The position numbers and the translations under genes are program-made. From Lottia gigantea (lineage: Eukaryota; Mollusca; Gastropoda; Lottiidae), in assembly GCF_000327385.1 (NCBI RefSeq), contig NW_008708986.1:5000734-5064733 (forward strand): DNA of 64,000 nt, read 5' to 3'. How positions within the stretch are numbered: position 1 is the first letter of the stretch; every line of letters starts with the position of its first letter. Positions 51,749 through 62,611 of this stretch are shown in pieces. The notes under the pieces were generated by a model, which made no database searches, was not told where the DNA came from, and was given only the letters and a program-made list of their open reading frames with translations.

Positions 51749-53076
51749 TGGACAAAAGTGTTCAAATAACCATTTAAGAAGATAATAGAGAAATACAAAT
51801 CTCAGTCCAGGTTATCTTGCCTATGTGTTTTCTCAAAGCATTTGGCAAAATAATTTTCAAAATATACACATGGACGCACATTTCATTAAAACAAATTGTA
51901 CCTACAAGGACTTTTCACAAGCGTTGGTAATCAGAATATTTTTCCAATATATCTTCATAGCATACACAACCTTGAGATCGTCGAGAATTGGAGAACCAGT
52001 AGAAATTATTAACAGACTATAATGAATCTATAAATCACATTAAAATAATGAGGTGTCTATTTTATTTAATATCTCGTATGTACATTAACAAAACAAGCAT
52101 AATGCCCTCTTTATACTCTCTAGTCTAAAAACTGAACAAAATGACCTCTTGATTGTTTAAATTTCGAATATTAAAAGGTGACTACCGATTTCAAAATATC
52201 AATGCCTAGATATTTGTACCTTATGGGGCTTGAGCTAACTGCAGATTAAAGGGCTTTAATTTACAACGTTATTAAAAAAAAATGGTTTCACCTCGATATG
52301 TTCAAAATCATAATAAAACAAAAGAACGAATAGTTTCAATGAATTTGTTTACAGTTGTTCTATGCCTTTGTTTAAAGGAAACTGAAAACTTAGCTGCACC
52401 GTGGTATAAGTCATCGTGTACACATGGCATCACCCCTTTAAAACGAATGGTCATTATAAAACGATTGTCCATTTAACGAAAGGTGTAGCTATTAAATTAA
52501 TGATCAAACTGAACACCGAGGTTCATTGTAGTCACCGCCTATAAAGTGAACATCATTTACAGATAAAAGTGATTTATAGACACGATCCATTTGATAGCAA
52601 ACTCTAATAGCAACATCACCGCTATTCATTTTTGCTTGATTAAAGATTTGAAAAATGATATGCGAAAATTTTCGAAAAGAATTTAATTATTCTGTTTGAA
52701 AGTTTCTCATAACACGTACGTGAGAAAGTGTATTTTCTCATTTTTGACCGTTGGTTCGTATACAATTTAACTTTAGGACAAATTGATATTGAATACTATC
52801 TTTGCTTTAAATCTCTGTACCTCTTTAAATGCCGACAAATATTTTCGTCGAAAAACTCCAAAAACTGATCAACTTATATAAAGTTAAGAGTCAATTCTTA
52901 ATATCAAACGGATTTCTTACCAAAGATTTATAAAGATATTCTCACAAATATTTAAAACTTTTTGCCCTTTGAAACAAGGGTCGTCTCTGATTTATGAAAA
53001 AGTTACGGATGGAAGTGACGACGGTATAAGTGTTATTCATATTAGAGCAGGTATTACTGATTGTATTAACATCGTG

Positions 53077-53094
53077 TTTTTTTTTTTTTTTTTT
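53077..53094. repeat. poly-T tract of 18
   Basis: An uninterrupted T run (A run on the minus strand) about 300 bp past the faxc stop. It may be a retroposon tail or simple slippage. It produces a lysine run in a spurious minus-strand reading. Confidence 0.8.
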
Positions 53095-53391
53095 ATAGCA
53101 GCACAAAGTCCCATGCAGTAAAAGATAAATGCACGCAAAAATACATAGCAGCTCTTACCTACTGGGGACAAAAAATATATTACCTCCCAACCCCATCCGC
53201 CGGAAAAATTCTGACATCCGACCAATTCCATTACTGAACTAAACATTTAGTTACATTTAAGTATTGCTACGGGTCTGATACTTAGACCGTCGTCATTCCC
53301 GCCCTTATGTTTTTTCAAAGAATACATTCTTATAAGATAAAAAAAAGTCCGTTAAAAAGGGACTGCATTGCAATCCATTTCCGTTTCTCTG

Positions 53392-53498
53392 TTACCGAAT
53401 TGGTGTTCGTGTACCATCATGTGTAATACAATCATCCCAGTCTGCCCAGTAACGATTCTTCATTCTCAAACAATAATCTTTAAGGTTTGGATACTTCT
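53392..53498 (-). CDS. faxc: faxc exon 6: last exon
   Basis: Two bases, 34 codons and the TAA stop (53394-53392). The acceptor is AATCTGTCTTTTTAG. It reads EKYPNLKDYCLRMKNRYWADWDD and then a short tail ending TPIR, matching the family's terminal helix (LAMYCERIRRKFWPEW). The acidic tail of vertebrate FAXC is missing. No canonical AATAAA was found close downstream. Confidence 0.9.
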
Positions 53499-56400
53499 CT
53501 AAAAAGACAGATTTATTATTTAAATTTTAAATGGTAGGAAATAAATGGAGTTTTACGTCCTACTCTTCTTCACCTTAAGGGCTAATGAAGACGGACAATA
53601 CCATGTTATGTACAATAAAGGAAATGTTTGCCAGACAGCGGTATTAGCCTATACTTATCATATTTCTAATTGTAGATAGCACAGCCTATCGCCTTGGCTT
53701 TTTTCCAGTCCGAAGTATTAGACTCTTTTCCATATCAGCCCCTGCATCACTGACAAGAGGGAAACCGGGTTGAAATATCCGAAGGTATCCTCTCGAACTG
53801 TGCCGAGATTGAACCCTCAAGTTAGCGAGCAAAGGTATTACTCACCGAGACTATTCGTGAATCATTTTTCAACATTATTACTATTTGAAATACTATTGTT
53901 GACAATCATTGAATGCAAATACCATGCCACAAGTCTACGCAGATTCGCCCAAAACAAACTAATAACAGATAATTGTCGAAAAAAATTAAAATGTTTCTAA
54001 AAGTGTTATTCAAGTAAACAATGTGAGCTAACCTCCAACCAAACTTATCAGTGACTTTTCATGACAAGCGTAGAAGATCTGAGCCAAAAAACCAAACACA
54101 CAACAATCCACCTCAGTTGGTTCATTTCCCATGATATATTTTTGGCTTCCTGCAGAACATTTGGAAAAATGCTAGAAATTTATAATAATAATACACAATG
54201 AACCACCCTGATATTTTCGGCGTTTATTTGACTTCAGAAATAGTTCAAGTGTGGGTCTTCTTGACTTCTTGCATGACCAAAACAACAATAAATCTAATTG
54301 TTTGCTTTGAAAACACAATACCAACATCCACTTTAAACAAAACTTTATGCTGCCTCTCAGCAACCGAAAAGGCTAAATGATCGCCTTAACTCAGAGAATC
54401 GAGCGACTTTTGGGCATTTGTTGATCCATCAAAAAGTGCAAACTAAATCTTATATTACCTAATATATCTGATATTGCTTTTATATCCGATTCCATAATCT
54501 CTAAAACTTCTTTCTGGGTATGTCGACTAATTCCAGCTGCCCATGTACTCTTTTTCACTGTCCGTTTGATAAATTTTGGTACCAACCATCCAAGACCCAT
54601 CCATTGTTTATCTGTTTCGTCATACATCCATCGACAAAGAGCCAAGCACCTTCAAAAATTTAGCATCGTTTAAATATACCTTTCATTGTTCGAGCAACAT
54701 TCTAGACTTTCTTGCACTTAAACGATGGAAACCCCTTCACAAAAAGAAAGAATAATAATGTGCTACCGAGTATGACCATGTGAATTATAAGAAACAACAA
54801 CATCTAATCAAGAAGTTTATCGCTTTTGTTTCATAACCAAGTTGGATGCCAACTTACAATTATAATGATAATTATGGGAACTATTAATTTTATTCGCAGA
54901 AGCATCCGCCACATAATACAGCATCATTTAAACATAAAAATCTACCACCACATACCAAAAGAAGTTTTCTTCTATCATCTTTTGGATAGCTCGTGACAGA
55001 CCCTTTTCTTTCAGAGATAAATCTTTATTCATATCAATAGACAATTTCTTTTTGAAAAATTCTATGATGAAAGTAGAATCTTCGATGACCTCACCATTAT
55101 ACTCAACCCACGGAATCTTACCTTTGGATGACATGACAATATCTTTGTCTGACTGAAATTATATTGTTTTGTCTGAGTGATCCACGAGTGTCGGATGAGG
55201 AAGGAGGAGGTACATTAAGCCATACATGGAATTCATTAAAACTGACATAATATACATATTAATTCCTAAATGTGAGAATTACAGAATTGAATACATTTAA
55301 AAATGTTTAACCAAGTTGGAAAAATAGAAGATGGGCTACGCCATGCAGTATGCAATGAAGAAAAGTTTGCAGAAAAGTGTCATTATACTATTTTGATTGC
55401 TATCTCGAGCAAAGACTTGCAATAGACAGGGCTTCAATTAATTGCCCCATTCGTCTAATGGTGCGGGAATGCGGGCACACGAGTCTCGGTCGCCAACTAG
55501 AGTCTTGTCAAGAGTTTCACCGACAGGATGCGGGCGCACGAGGAAACAAAAATCTCCACTCGATGGTTTCCACTATGTCGATAATCACGTGCGAATCATG
55601 CAATTGAGAGGAAAATGAATCTGATTGGATGATAACGCTCTGTTTTGCAGACGATAAAATAATCGACGACAATAATCGAAATAATCGGCGGGCACACGCA
55701 AGATTTTACTCAAGATTCGAGTGGACGACCAAAATCGCCGACCAAGACTGTTACAGTGCGGACACTGGCGAAAAACCAGTGAAATTAATTTCAATGACAC
55801 TCTGTTTGCTCAATAAGTTGGCCAGAATATCTCTCCGATCAAATCTTTAGTTAAGAAAAACTACAAATTACCAAATAGGGTATATCATTCATTCTAAAAT
55901 ATGTCTCCATTTTCAGAACAAACGGCGACAAGCTCGGTATATGAGGTCCTCTACCGACTCCATGAACCATTGCTAAGTCTTTAGGGAGGGTTTTTCTTCT
56001 AAAATGAATAGAGACACAAATAATTTAGTTATAATAATGTAATACTTGTGTAGAAGATAATGAACAGTTACATATTTACATGTTTATTTACTGTTATGAT
56101 CAAAAAACTTTTGCAGTAATTACAATCATTTGGTCTTCGAGTGATCCAAGTTGTCTTTGACAGTGGGCAGAAGTTTGAAAATGTGGTTGAAGTCTTTTAA
56201 AAAAAAAGTGGTCCGAGTTGTCTTTGAAAGTTGGGCCGAATCTTAAAAGAGTGGTCCGGGTTGTTTTTGAAAATAGGGCCGAGTCTTAAAAAAGTGGTGA
56301 GAGTTGTCTTTGAAAGTTGGTCCGATTTATCTTTGGTCCGAGATGTCCTGGTCTGGTTAATTTCTGGCAAGAGATCTACTGCTGCACTTTTGCCAGCTGG

Positions 56401-56709
56401 TGGGTTATGTTGACGGTTGTGTATACATATGTATATGTTTTGCTTCTACTTGAGTATTTCCTTATCATCGGTACAAAAATAAATATTAAACAAACACTTG
56501 GAAAGAATCAGTTATTTAGAAATCAAGAAGTGTCCTAATGTTATGGACATACCTATTTAAACTTTATCAAAATACCTTTTTACGATGAATCTTCTGTAGA
56601 AACCATACACCGCTGTAACTGTAATCACTCCAGAAACAATGCACATGCAAATTGTTGCTTCATTAGAATGAAATATGCTCTTAATATCGTAATTATCTAA
56701 CCAAAACAT
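53392..56709 (-). CDS. faxc: Failed-axon-connections-like (FAXC/CDR-6 family) protein, six exons (290 aa)
   Basis: Spliced CDS from exons 56576-56709, 55872-55998, 54956-55152, 54459-54649, 54033-54149 and 53392-53498 (134+127+197+191+117+107 = 873 nt, 290 aa plus stop). All junctions are GT/AG and every phase matches. Residues about 18-37 form a membrane helix, followed by YRRFIVKRRKTLPKD. The GST_N_4-like half includes the FAXC hallmark VHGVGRGPHIPSLSPFVLK (residues 56-74) and GKIPWVEYNGE (98-108). The GST_C_6-like half includes ARAFQK-type SRAIQKMIEENFFW (140-153), KYIMGNEPTEVDCCVFGFLAQ (split at 220-238 and on), and a Trp-rich end (NRYWADWDD). Drosophila fax acts in axon guidance with Abl; biochemical activity in the family is unclear. 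At 290 aa it is shorter than human FAXC and closer to nematode CDR proteins. Identity is recalled by motif, not searched. Confidence 0.93.
54033..54149 (-). CDS. faxc: faxc exon 5: KYIMG..VDCCVFGFLAQ
   Basis: Two bases, 38 codons and one base (residues 218-255). The acceptor AAATGTTCTGCAG is strong; the donor GGAG|GTTAGC is weaker. SQKYIMGNEPTEVDCCVFG then FLAQ aligns by eye with the family pattern [21 protein letters not shown]. This is the core helix of the GST-C fold. Confidence 0.9.
54459..54649 (-). CDS. faxc: faxc exon 4: C-terminal GST-like helices
   Basis: One base, 63 codons and one base (residues 154-216). The start CLALCRWMYDE fits family sequences of the type WTLAYCQWVD. GISRHTQKEVLEIMESDIKA corresponds to the family's helix before the LLGD turn. 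The donor ATTAG|GTAATA is good. The acceptor (AAATTTTTGAAG) has a weak pyrimidine tract but is required by the frame. Confidence 0.9.
54956..55152 (-). CDS. faxc: faxc exon 3: GKIPWVEYNGE to EENFFW
   Basis: 65 codons plus two bases (residues 88-152). The acceptor is ATATAATTTCAG and the donor is TTTTG|GTATGT, splitting the Trp codon TGG. It holds SSKGKIPWVEYNGEVIEDS, the region that ends the N-terminal fold, and starts the helical C-terminal half (SRAIQKMIEENFF). The loop between PYL and GKIPW looks a little shorter than in vertebrate FAXC. Confidence 0.93.
55430..55800. repeat. faxc: GC-rich block with inverted arms in faxc intron 2
   Basis: This block is visibly richer in G+C and CpG than its surroundings. 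GCGGGCACACG occurs at 55471-55481 and 55688-55698, with GCGGGCGCACG at 55530-55540. AGTCTCGGTCGCC (about 55482-55494) is matched in inverse by GCCGACCAAGACT (about 55738-55750). Near the right end is the small hairpin CACTGG-CGAAAAA-CCAGTG. Best read as an inserted repeat of unknown family; open readings inside it on either strand are not gene-like. Confidence 0.45.
55872..55998 (-). CDS. faxc: faxc exon 2: RGPHIPSLSPFVLK motif
   Basis: One base plus 42 codons (residues 46-87). The acceptor is CTATTCATTTTAG and the donor is TTTG|GTAATT, phase 0. It carries MVHGVGRGPHIPSLSPFVLK and METYFRMNDIPY, the opening strand and helix of the thioredoxin-like half. This is the most recognisable part of the family. 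Confidence 0.92.
56131..56352. repeat. faxc: tandem repeat of about 43 bp in faxc intron 1
   Basis: Units read AGTGGTCCGAGTTGTCTTTG then AAAGTTGGGCCGAGTCTTAAA, four to five copies with increasing divergence, ending in a truncated TTTGGTCCGAGATGTCC. It lies entirely within intron 1 (55999-56575) and makes up more than a third of it. Confidence 0.85.
56576..56709 (-). CDS. faxc: faxc exon 1: start and N-terminal membrane helix
   Basis: Encodes residues 1-44 plus two bases. The ATG at 56709-56707 has G at -3. After a short N-terminus (MFWLDNYDIK) comes the hydrophobic stretch ICMCIVSGVITVTAVYGF and then RRFIVK. It ends AAAAG|GTATTT, phase 2; the split Arg codon is completed by exon 2. Confidence 0.88.
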
Positions 56710-58079
56710 GTCGAAATATTGGCCTATGTTCCCGTCAATAACATTCCAATATCAAAGTTAAATAAAAATATAAAAGATATGGTTGGTTGATCGAAATTTC
56801 TTGAATATACTTATCAAAGCGTAAATGTGTAAAGTATATTTTGATATACCCTTCATAAGTCGATTTAAATAGCAGGCTATATTGACAAGGTTAGCAATTA
56901 ACATTAACGTTCAACATGCAATACGACGTTTATGACTAAATATTTACTATAAATCGGCAGATCACAGTGGAGATAGGCAATCCTGAACGTTTAATATGTA
57001 TTTGTCTCGACGAGGGGAATATTTCCAGGACATCAGTTACCTTACTTCGATTTCAAACTTTCGGAGCATTTTTAACTTTCGCCGCCTGTAGCAGACCGGG
57101 ACTTGTTGTCCCATCGACAAGAAAACGCTTTTTTCACTTCTATCTGCATAACTGAACGATCTTAAGTTCCTGTAGCATATGCTAGCATACTCTCTTTAGT
57201 CTGCACGGGAATTTCTAGACAAACCTTGACTCAACTGTAAACAGTGAATTATATTGTATATCAATCTGAACAAAAGCAAATTATTGATCGACCTATTGAC
57301 ACGACCTGGAAATTACCAATCAATCAATTATCCTTGATACAGTAGAGACATTATATTCCTTACTTGCTGTGATTTGGATTGAAAACTAAGTTAATATGAT
57401 CACAATGACCAGCCGGGGATTGTATCGCTGTGATAATTCCTCTTATTAACCTCACAATACCGACGTTAGTCCTACGTTTTATGGTTCGCCTCATCCATCA
57501 TTTGGAATAAGTATTATTTTCAAAACAACATAGTGACCTTTACAGATGAATGTTAGAGATTATTTAGAATAGCAACAGTCAACTGATAGTCATATCAGGT
57601 GATTTGGTTAAAAGGACAATTTCACGAAAATTGCTATCTATTTTAAGGGCTGTCGTTGACACATTTCTACAGATAAAATCATGGCAAAGAAATCATGCTT
57701 AATCTATAAGATATTCAGGAACAAACTTAGGACAATTGTCAAAATGTTCAAAATGCACGTAAAAGTTCCATTTCAATATCTTTTTTAATGAAGTATTGCC
57801 ATTCACTCGTCCATACTCAGTGGCTCGAATAGATGAGTGGGTGCCCGTGGATGCAGTGGCATTTACATTTATTTTCAACAAATCTAAATGTTTACCTTTT
57901 TTCTCAAAAATATGTGTCAGAATGCACAAAATCAATTCATTTTTTTCTAAAATTTTCTTGAGAGAACTTTTTAAGACGCTCTATAAGAGGCTTGCGACTA
58001 TGACACCACCACAGAGAAGCCAAAATTTGAATTCAGCCTTAGCAGTTATCCCACCCATTGAGTAGGTAGGTAGATGACA

Positions 58080-58182
58080 AGTTAACGTTCGCTTCCAGCG
58101 GATGCTGATATCGCAAACTAGGTAGTTGTTGGTAGTCAGTGTGCCCCCTATTTGTATTCCCAGTCTCGGAAGGCTGGCGCCG
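58080..58182 (-). mobile_element. second copy of the CAGTGGCGGCRCCAG element end
   Basis: On the minus strand CAGTGGCGGCGCCAG (about 58182-58168) is followed at the same spacing by CAAATAGGGGGCACAC, mirroring the copy at 47041. About 50 bp are similar by eye. The rest towards lower coordinates cannot be matched with confidence. No coding capacity. Confidence 0.4.
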
Positions 58183-60329
58183 CCACTGAACTTAAGTGGG
58201 TTGGGATCCCTCCATGAGAAATGTTTTTTTTATGCTCTGCTTTATTTTTTTCTGGAGATAGGGCCCGTGGTCTTGGTTCAACCATTCCCTGTGGTCGTTG
58301 AACCACTGTTAATACTATTATTCTTTAATGCATTACCAAAAGTCTGTATTTTACTACCTCGACTCAAGGAGTTTATTTTCGTCACATTTTAAGAGATACA
58401 TAAAAGTCTTTTGGAAGTATCAAAAAGGAAATTGTTAACGTAATTCAGTTAAAAAGGTATCTCGAGTATCATCATCAGTAACAAATTCCAGATTATTGGG
58501 CGAGAAATTTACCTGTTTAGGCTAATATAAGTACGCTGTGAATGTCCTTATATCTTTAGATTATACAAATAAATAAACATTATTTCGGGTTATGATATTG
58601 TAAATAATAATAAGCCATTTCCCCTCTATATCGTTTAATCTCTTTCCACTTCAAAGAGTCAAGAATTCTTTAGGAAATTCTCCTCATCGCGATGGTCAAC
58701 AATCTTAAGTGTCAACAGTTATTGTAGTACATACATCGAAAAGTTGTTTTATCTCATAGAGGGTCAAAACACCAAATCATTTCCGATCGGTTCCCATGTT
58801 AAATCACGAAATTCAACGGTCTATAACTCTTTCCAGAAATATCGCTGAAAACTTTCCAATATGTTACATGAAAGCCAGGCCAATGCTTAGTTTCTGAACA
58901 AAAATTCAATACATCACGACCATGAACAATCTTAAACTGAAAGTAGACCACCACATTTTATCAATATCCACTTGACTGTTACTGCAGACAACACTATATT
59001 TTTATGATTATTCTTCTGCTTGTAAACCTCACCATCTCACAAAATTTGAAAGAAAATACATTTTTACATAACAAATTCAGTCAAAAATAGGCATGCATGA
59101 TCACAAAAAGGAAGGGAGAAAAATTCGTATAGAATCGTTGCATAATGTTATTATAGTGGTTTTACTCTTCGGAGTATAGAATTGAATCATGACATGCGCA
59201 GCGCACTTGTGAGAAAGAAAACTTCGCTTTTTCAATCTTCTTCACTGAAATAAACTTGTTGGTCTTTTGCTGTTGTTGTTTTTTTCTTTAATGTCTATCG
59301 GCTTATTCTCAAGGATAATGAAGACTAATGGCATAATATTATCTTCACCACCATATACATAATTATATCATCTAATCACATCAAAGCTCCACAAACCCGC
59401 AGGTAATTAATATGTTGATTTTTAAGCAACAAAATGATTACCAAATTTTCAAAAATTCAGTTCATTTGTTACTTTAAATTGCGATTTGCATGGATACCAA
59501 ATATGTTTTTAAGCATAAAAGCAACATCTCAAATGTAAATTACAACAATCGGCAGAGCCTTCATATGTAAATCAACAATAGGTAATAGACGAATAAAGGG
59601 TTCTCAAATAATTTACCAAGAGATAAGCAAATACCAAAAGATCAACGTAATTTCTAAAGTTCACAAAACGCCGTCTGATGTATAATCATATTCAAATCGA
59701 ATCGTTTTCTTATTAAGCTACTGTTTCAATAACCATAGACCTTAAATATAGCTACTACTCGAAAAAACGGTGATGCTCCAAAAGTGTAACGCAAAAATCA
59801 ATGCCAATTTGATAAGAATAGGGTCGGTAGGGAGCTACAAAACTCACAAGATGCTTGAAATGTTTGTAAACTGTCAGTGTAGTACTAAAAACAAACCTGT
59901 AGGTTTATAAGCGAATGTAATCACAACGATTAATATGCACGTAAGTCGTTGACAATTTTTTTTACGTTAGAGATTGGTTTCTTAAAAACATTACAATCAA
60001 TTTTACTTATGATATTTCTTGCCACGCATATGTAATCTTATAGACATTTTAATAAATTCCCCAAGAGAGCAATTTTGAAATTTTGGGGGGCTAACGAGGC
60101 GCTTTGTAATTATTGGACAATTATAATTTTAGTCGTTCTGTTCAGTCAGCCTATATTTCGTGATATGTAAAAGGTTGCAGGAAAAACCTTAGAGAAATTC
60201 ACGAAATAGTAAAGATTTATAGTGGGGAGAGGGGTAAAAATATGGGTTTATAGAGGAAAGGGAGTGATGCAATTTATGACGGATCCTGAAAGGTGTCATA
60301 GAAAGAAATGGATTGAAAACCCTTTGTCT

Positions 60330-60475
60330 CGTGATAATAAAATAAAATTGTTAAAGTCACCTAGAAACAATAACAGGAAGTGATTATGTGACCTAATTAA
60401 AATAAGGAAGACGTTGATTCAGTCTGATAATTTGTCTAATAATTGGCTAAAAGGCTAAAATTGTCAGAACGGAAA
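60330..60475. promoter_or_regulatory. candidate regulatory element between faxc and the right-edge exons
   Basis: AACAATA (Sox type), ACAGGAAGTGA (strong ETS site), GTGACCTAATTA and repeated AATTGG/AATTGTC strings cluster within about 140 bp. Inference only. Confidence 0.22.
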
Positions 60476-61842
60476 TTAAATTTTTACACTTCTACAAGAA
60501 CGAAATCACTGTATTACAAAACGAAATGGTATCATGAGGAAGAGATTGGTTTTGATCTATTGTTAACCATTCTTTTACCGCGATTACTTTAATTAGTAAA
60601 TGGCGTTGTACTTTTCGTGTAAATTCTGATAGCACATAATGGGCAATCTGGGACAAGCGTGGCCTTGACCATGAAATAAATTTCCTGTTATCTTTTTGTA
60701 GCAACATTTTACATTGAACGATAGATCATTAAGGCCATTTCAATTTGTACAATCAAGCCTTCATTATACCCCAAATACCAAGTATCATTTTGGTCCAAAT
60801 AGTATCCGATCAAACGGCAAATTTTTACGAAAAAGGCAGGAACCTGTGAGCACCATAATCACTTCATTTTACCAGCGGGAGAAGGTCTGGTGCGATCGCC
60901 TCCGAGGGTCCGGTTTGGAAAAAGTGACAGATTACTTTTTCAAATCTGCCAGATCTAGTCTAGGTTTTTAATGGACCATGGCGGGTGGTGGGTTAAGATG
61001 GACGAAAAACGGAAAATCTTCGATTTCTGTCGTTCTTCGCGCGAGAAAAACGAGTAGTTTGGGAAAATATTTTTTTTAGTGAAATAATGGTATAAGGGAA
61101 TTATCAGTAATCCAAGTAATTCAAGATATAGAGACCTCAGTCCAAACTAGTAGTGGGATGTTACTAACACCAACAATAAGGGTTTAACAGTTGGATATAA
61201 AGCAGCATTCTGAAATAATGACTTCATGATTTCGATTTTAAAAAGTCACATATCCCATTAATGCTATCATCATGCTCAAATAAAATACGTTTCGGAACTG
61301 CATTTAGAAAAACCATCGTTAGATTATGTGACTAATTAGCGGTCTTTTCGTGTTAAAATTAACAAAATAAACAAAGAAGTGACAATATTCCCCAGTGATT
61401 ACTAAGTTGACTGGAATTATTTTCAATGCACTCAGTGTATCTCCCGTCTGACTGTCTCAATTATTTTTACTGCACTACTGATCAAATACCACAAAGAATT
61501 ATTAATGTTTATTTGGTTATCAGCCTACCGAGACTTTCATTCACAAATTCCAAATAATCTTGTTATAGCTTTGAACAGTTTGGTGACAAATTACCAAATT
61601 TTTTAGTCTTGATAAGCTTTCTTGAAATAGTCATGCTGATTTTGGAAAACGCGTTAGACAATAATTGCTCGCTTAGTTCATGGTCGTATTCGCAACTACA
61701 TTCTTTAAAAAGAATTACGAATGGCAAGAAATAAAATAATCGAGTTTAACGTCCTTCGTTTCTGAACCTGACTGGGAATTGGTTGGCTTTTATAATATAA
61801 TATCAAGAAAGTTTGTATTGTCACGTGTCCTTGGATGTATTT

Positions 61843-62055
61843 TCAGCGTTCAATACTGAAAACTCTAGTAGACTGTTCTCGAATATTATCCTTTAGAACA
61901 TCTTGATATCTCGACGTCTGCAGTAAGCTTAACAAATTTTTCCCATCTTCAAAACTTTCAGCTTCACTCTCATATTTTAAAGTGCTGACTGTATTAACTC
62001 TTCTCCACTCTGTCCAAATAAACCAACCAATAGTCGACAATCCAATATTTGATTT
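61843..62055 (-). CDS. candidate 3' terminal exon of an unidentified gene
   Basis: A 213-nt open segment (70 codons plus TGA) starts in phase 0 directly after a minus-strand acceptor (TTAATTTGAACAG above 62055). It has no ATG near its beginning that would suit a stand-alone gene. It has a hydrophobic, Trp-rich start (IGLSTIGWFIWTEWRRVNT), possibly the end of a membrane helix, then a charged soluble tail (KYESEAESFEDGKNLLSLLQ, RYQDVLKDNIREQ). This composition is unlike the AT-driven noise ORFs around it. AATAAA lies at 61513-61508. I do not recognise the family, and upstream exons were not found between here and the window edge. Confidence 0.4.
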   Translation of the reverse strand, partial: KSNIGLSTIGWFIWTEWRRVNTVSTLKYESEAESFEDGKNLLSLLQTSRYQDVLKDNIREQSTRVFSIER

Positions 62056-62493
62056 CTGTTCAAATTAATCTTTAATTTCTTCAAGTATAAAAAAAAAGTT
62101 AGCGATGAAGGAAACCCGAGACGAAATGAAAACGTGTGAAACTAATTTAAGATTGTAAGAGAAATTTAATAACGAAAGAAATCCGTTGCACTTGTTTTTA
62201 TCCATTGACCAAACTCGAGAAAAACGTCTCTCAAACGAATACAGATTTTAAATGAAATTGGTTTTTGTTTGCAGGAAATGAAGTGTTTTAACAAAATGTC
62301 CAAGGATTTCAGTTTAACAATTACATGGTTAGAAAGACTTCAATATTGAAATAATTAAAGACCAGCAAGAAAACATTCGTCTTTATTCTCTATGGATAGA
62401 AAAAAGTTCAAGCAAAGAAAGTCAGAAAATAGGAGACGATAAAGAGGATTTGAAATCAATTCACTTTTCTGCCTTAAGTACTAACCAACCTTT

Positions 62494-62611
62494 TTAGCAG
62501 TTGTTTTGAAGTGCAGATATGGCTATTGAGAACTCGACTCTGTTATTTGGTCTCCATATCATCCCAAATTCCTGACTTATATGAACCCTGATGTCAAGCA
62601 CACGGTATTTG
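62494..62611 (-). CDS. second candidate terminal exon, unidentified
   Basis: After a strong acceptor (ATCATCTTTTTTCAG) one base and 38 codons stay open to TAA at 62496-62494. The residues include KYRVLDIRVHISQEFGMIWR and NNRVEFSIAISALQ. AATAAA follows about 110 bp later at 62387-62382. No good donor precedes the stop, so it cannot be spliced in frame to the segment at 61843-62055. It would be a separate or alternative last exon, or chance. Not recognised. Confidence 0.25.

Larger units (their letters stand above)
20571..53391. other. 33-kb gene desert between the protocadherin and faxc
   Basis: No gene can be supported apart from low-confidence ORFs near 40.0, 45.5 and 50.4 kb. Contents are four minisatellites (26.3, 35.8, 37.1 and 51.4 kb), one transposon-like end (47.0 kb) and several regulatory-looking blocks. 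A slightly GC- and CpG-richer patch at about 32990-33260 (with CACGTG) has no clear gene attached. Weakly spliced or fast-evolving genes could be missed by eye. Confidence 0.6.
56710..61842. other. intergenic region upstream of faxc
   Basis: Contains the faxc 5' flank (no clear minus-strand TATA box), the transposon-like end near 58.1 kb and a candidate regulatory block at 60330-60475. A GC-richer patch at about 60865-60970 carries an 85-residue plus-strand reading without recognisable features. Nothing else supported. Confidence 0.55.

Noticed and set aside
53037-53246. 69-residue minus-strand reading with a lysine run
   Set aside because: The lysines come from the poly-T tract; it lies in the faxc 3' flank.
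55585-55850. overlapping readings on both strands in faxc intron 2
   Set aside because: By-product of the GC-rich inserted block; spliced faxc passes over it.
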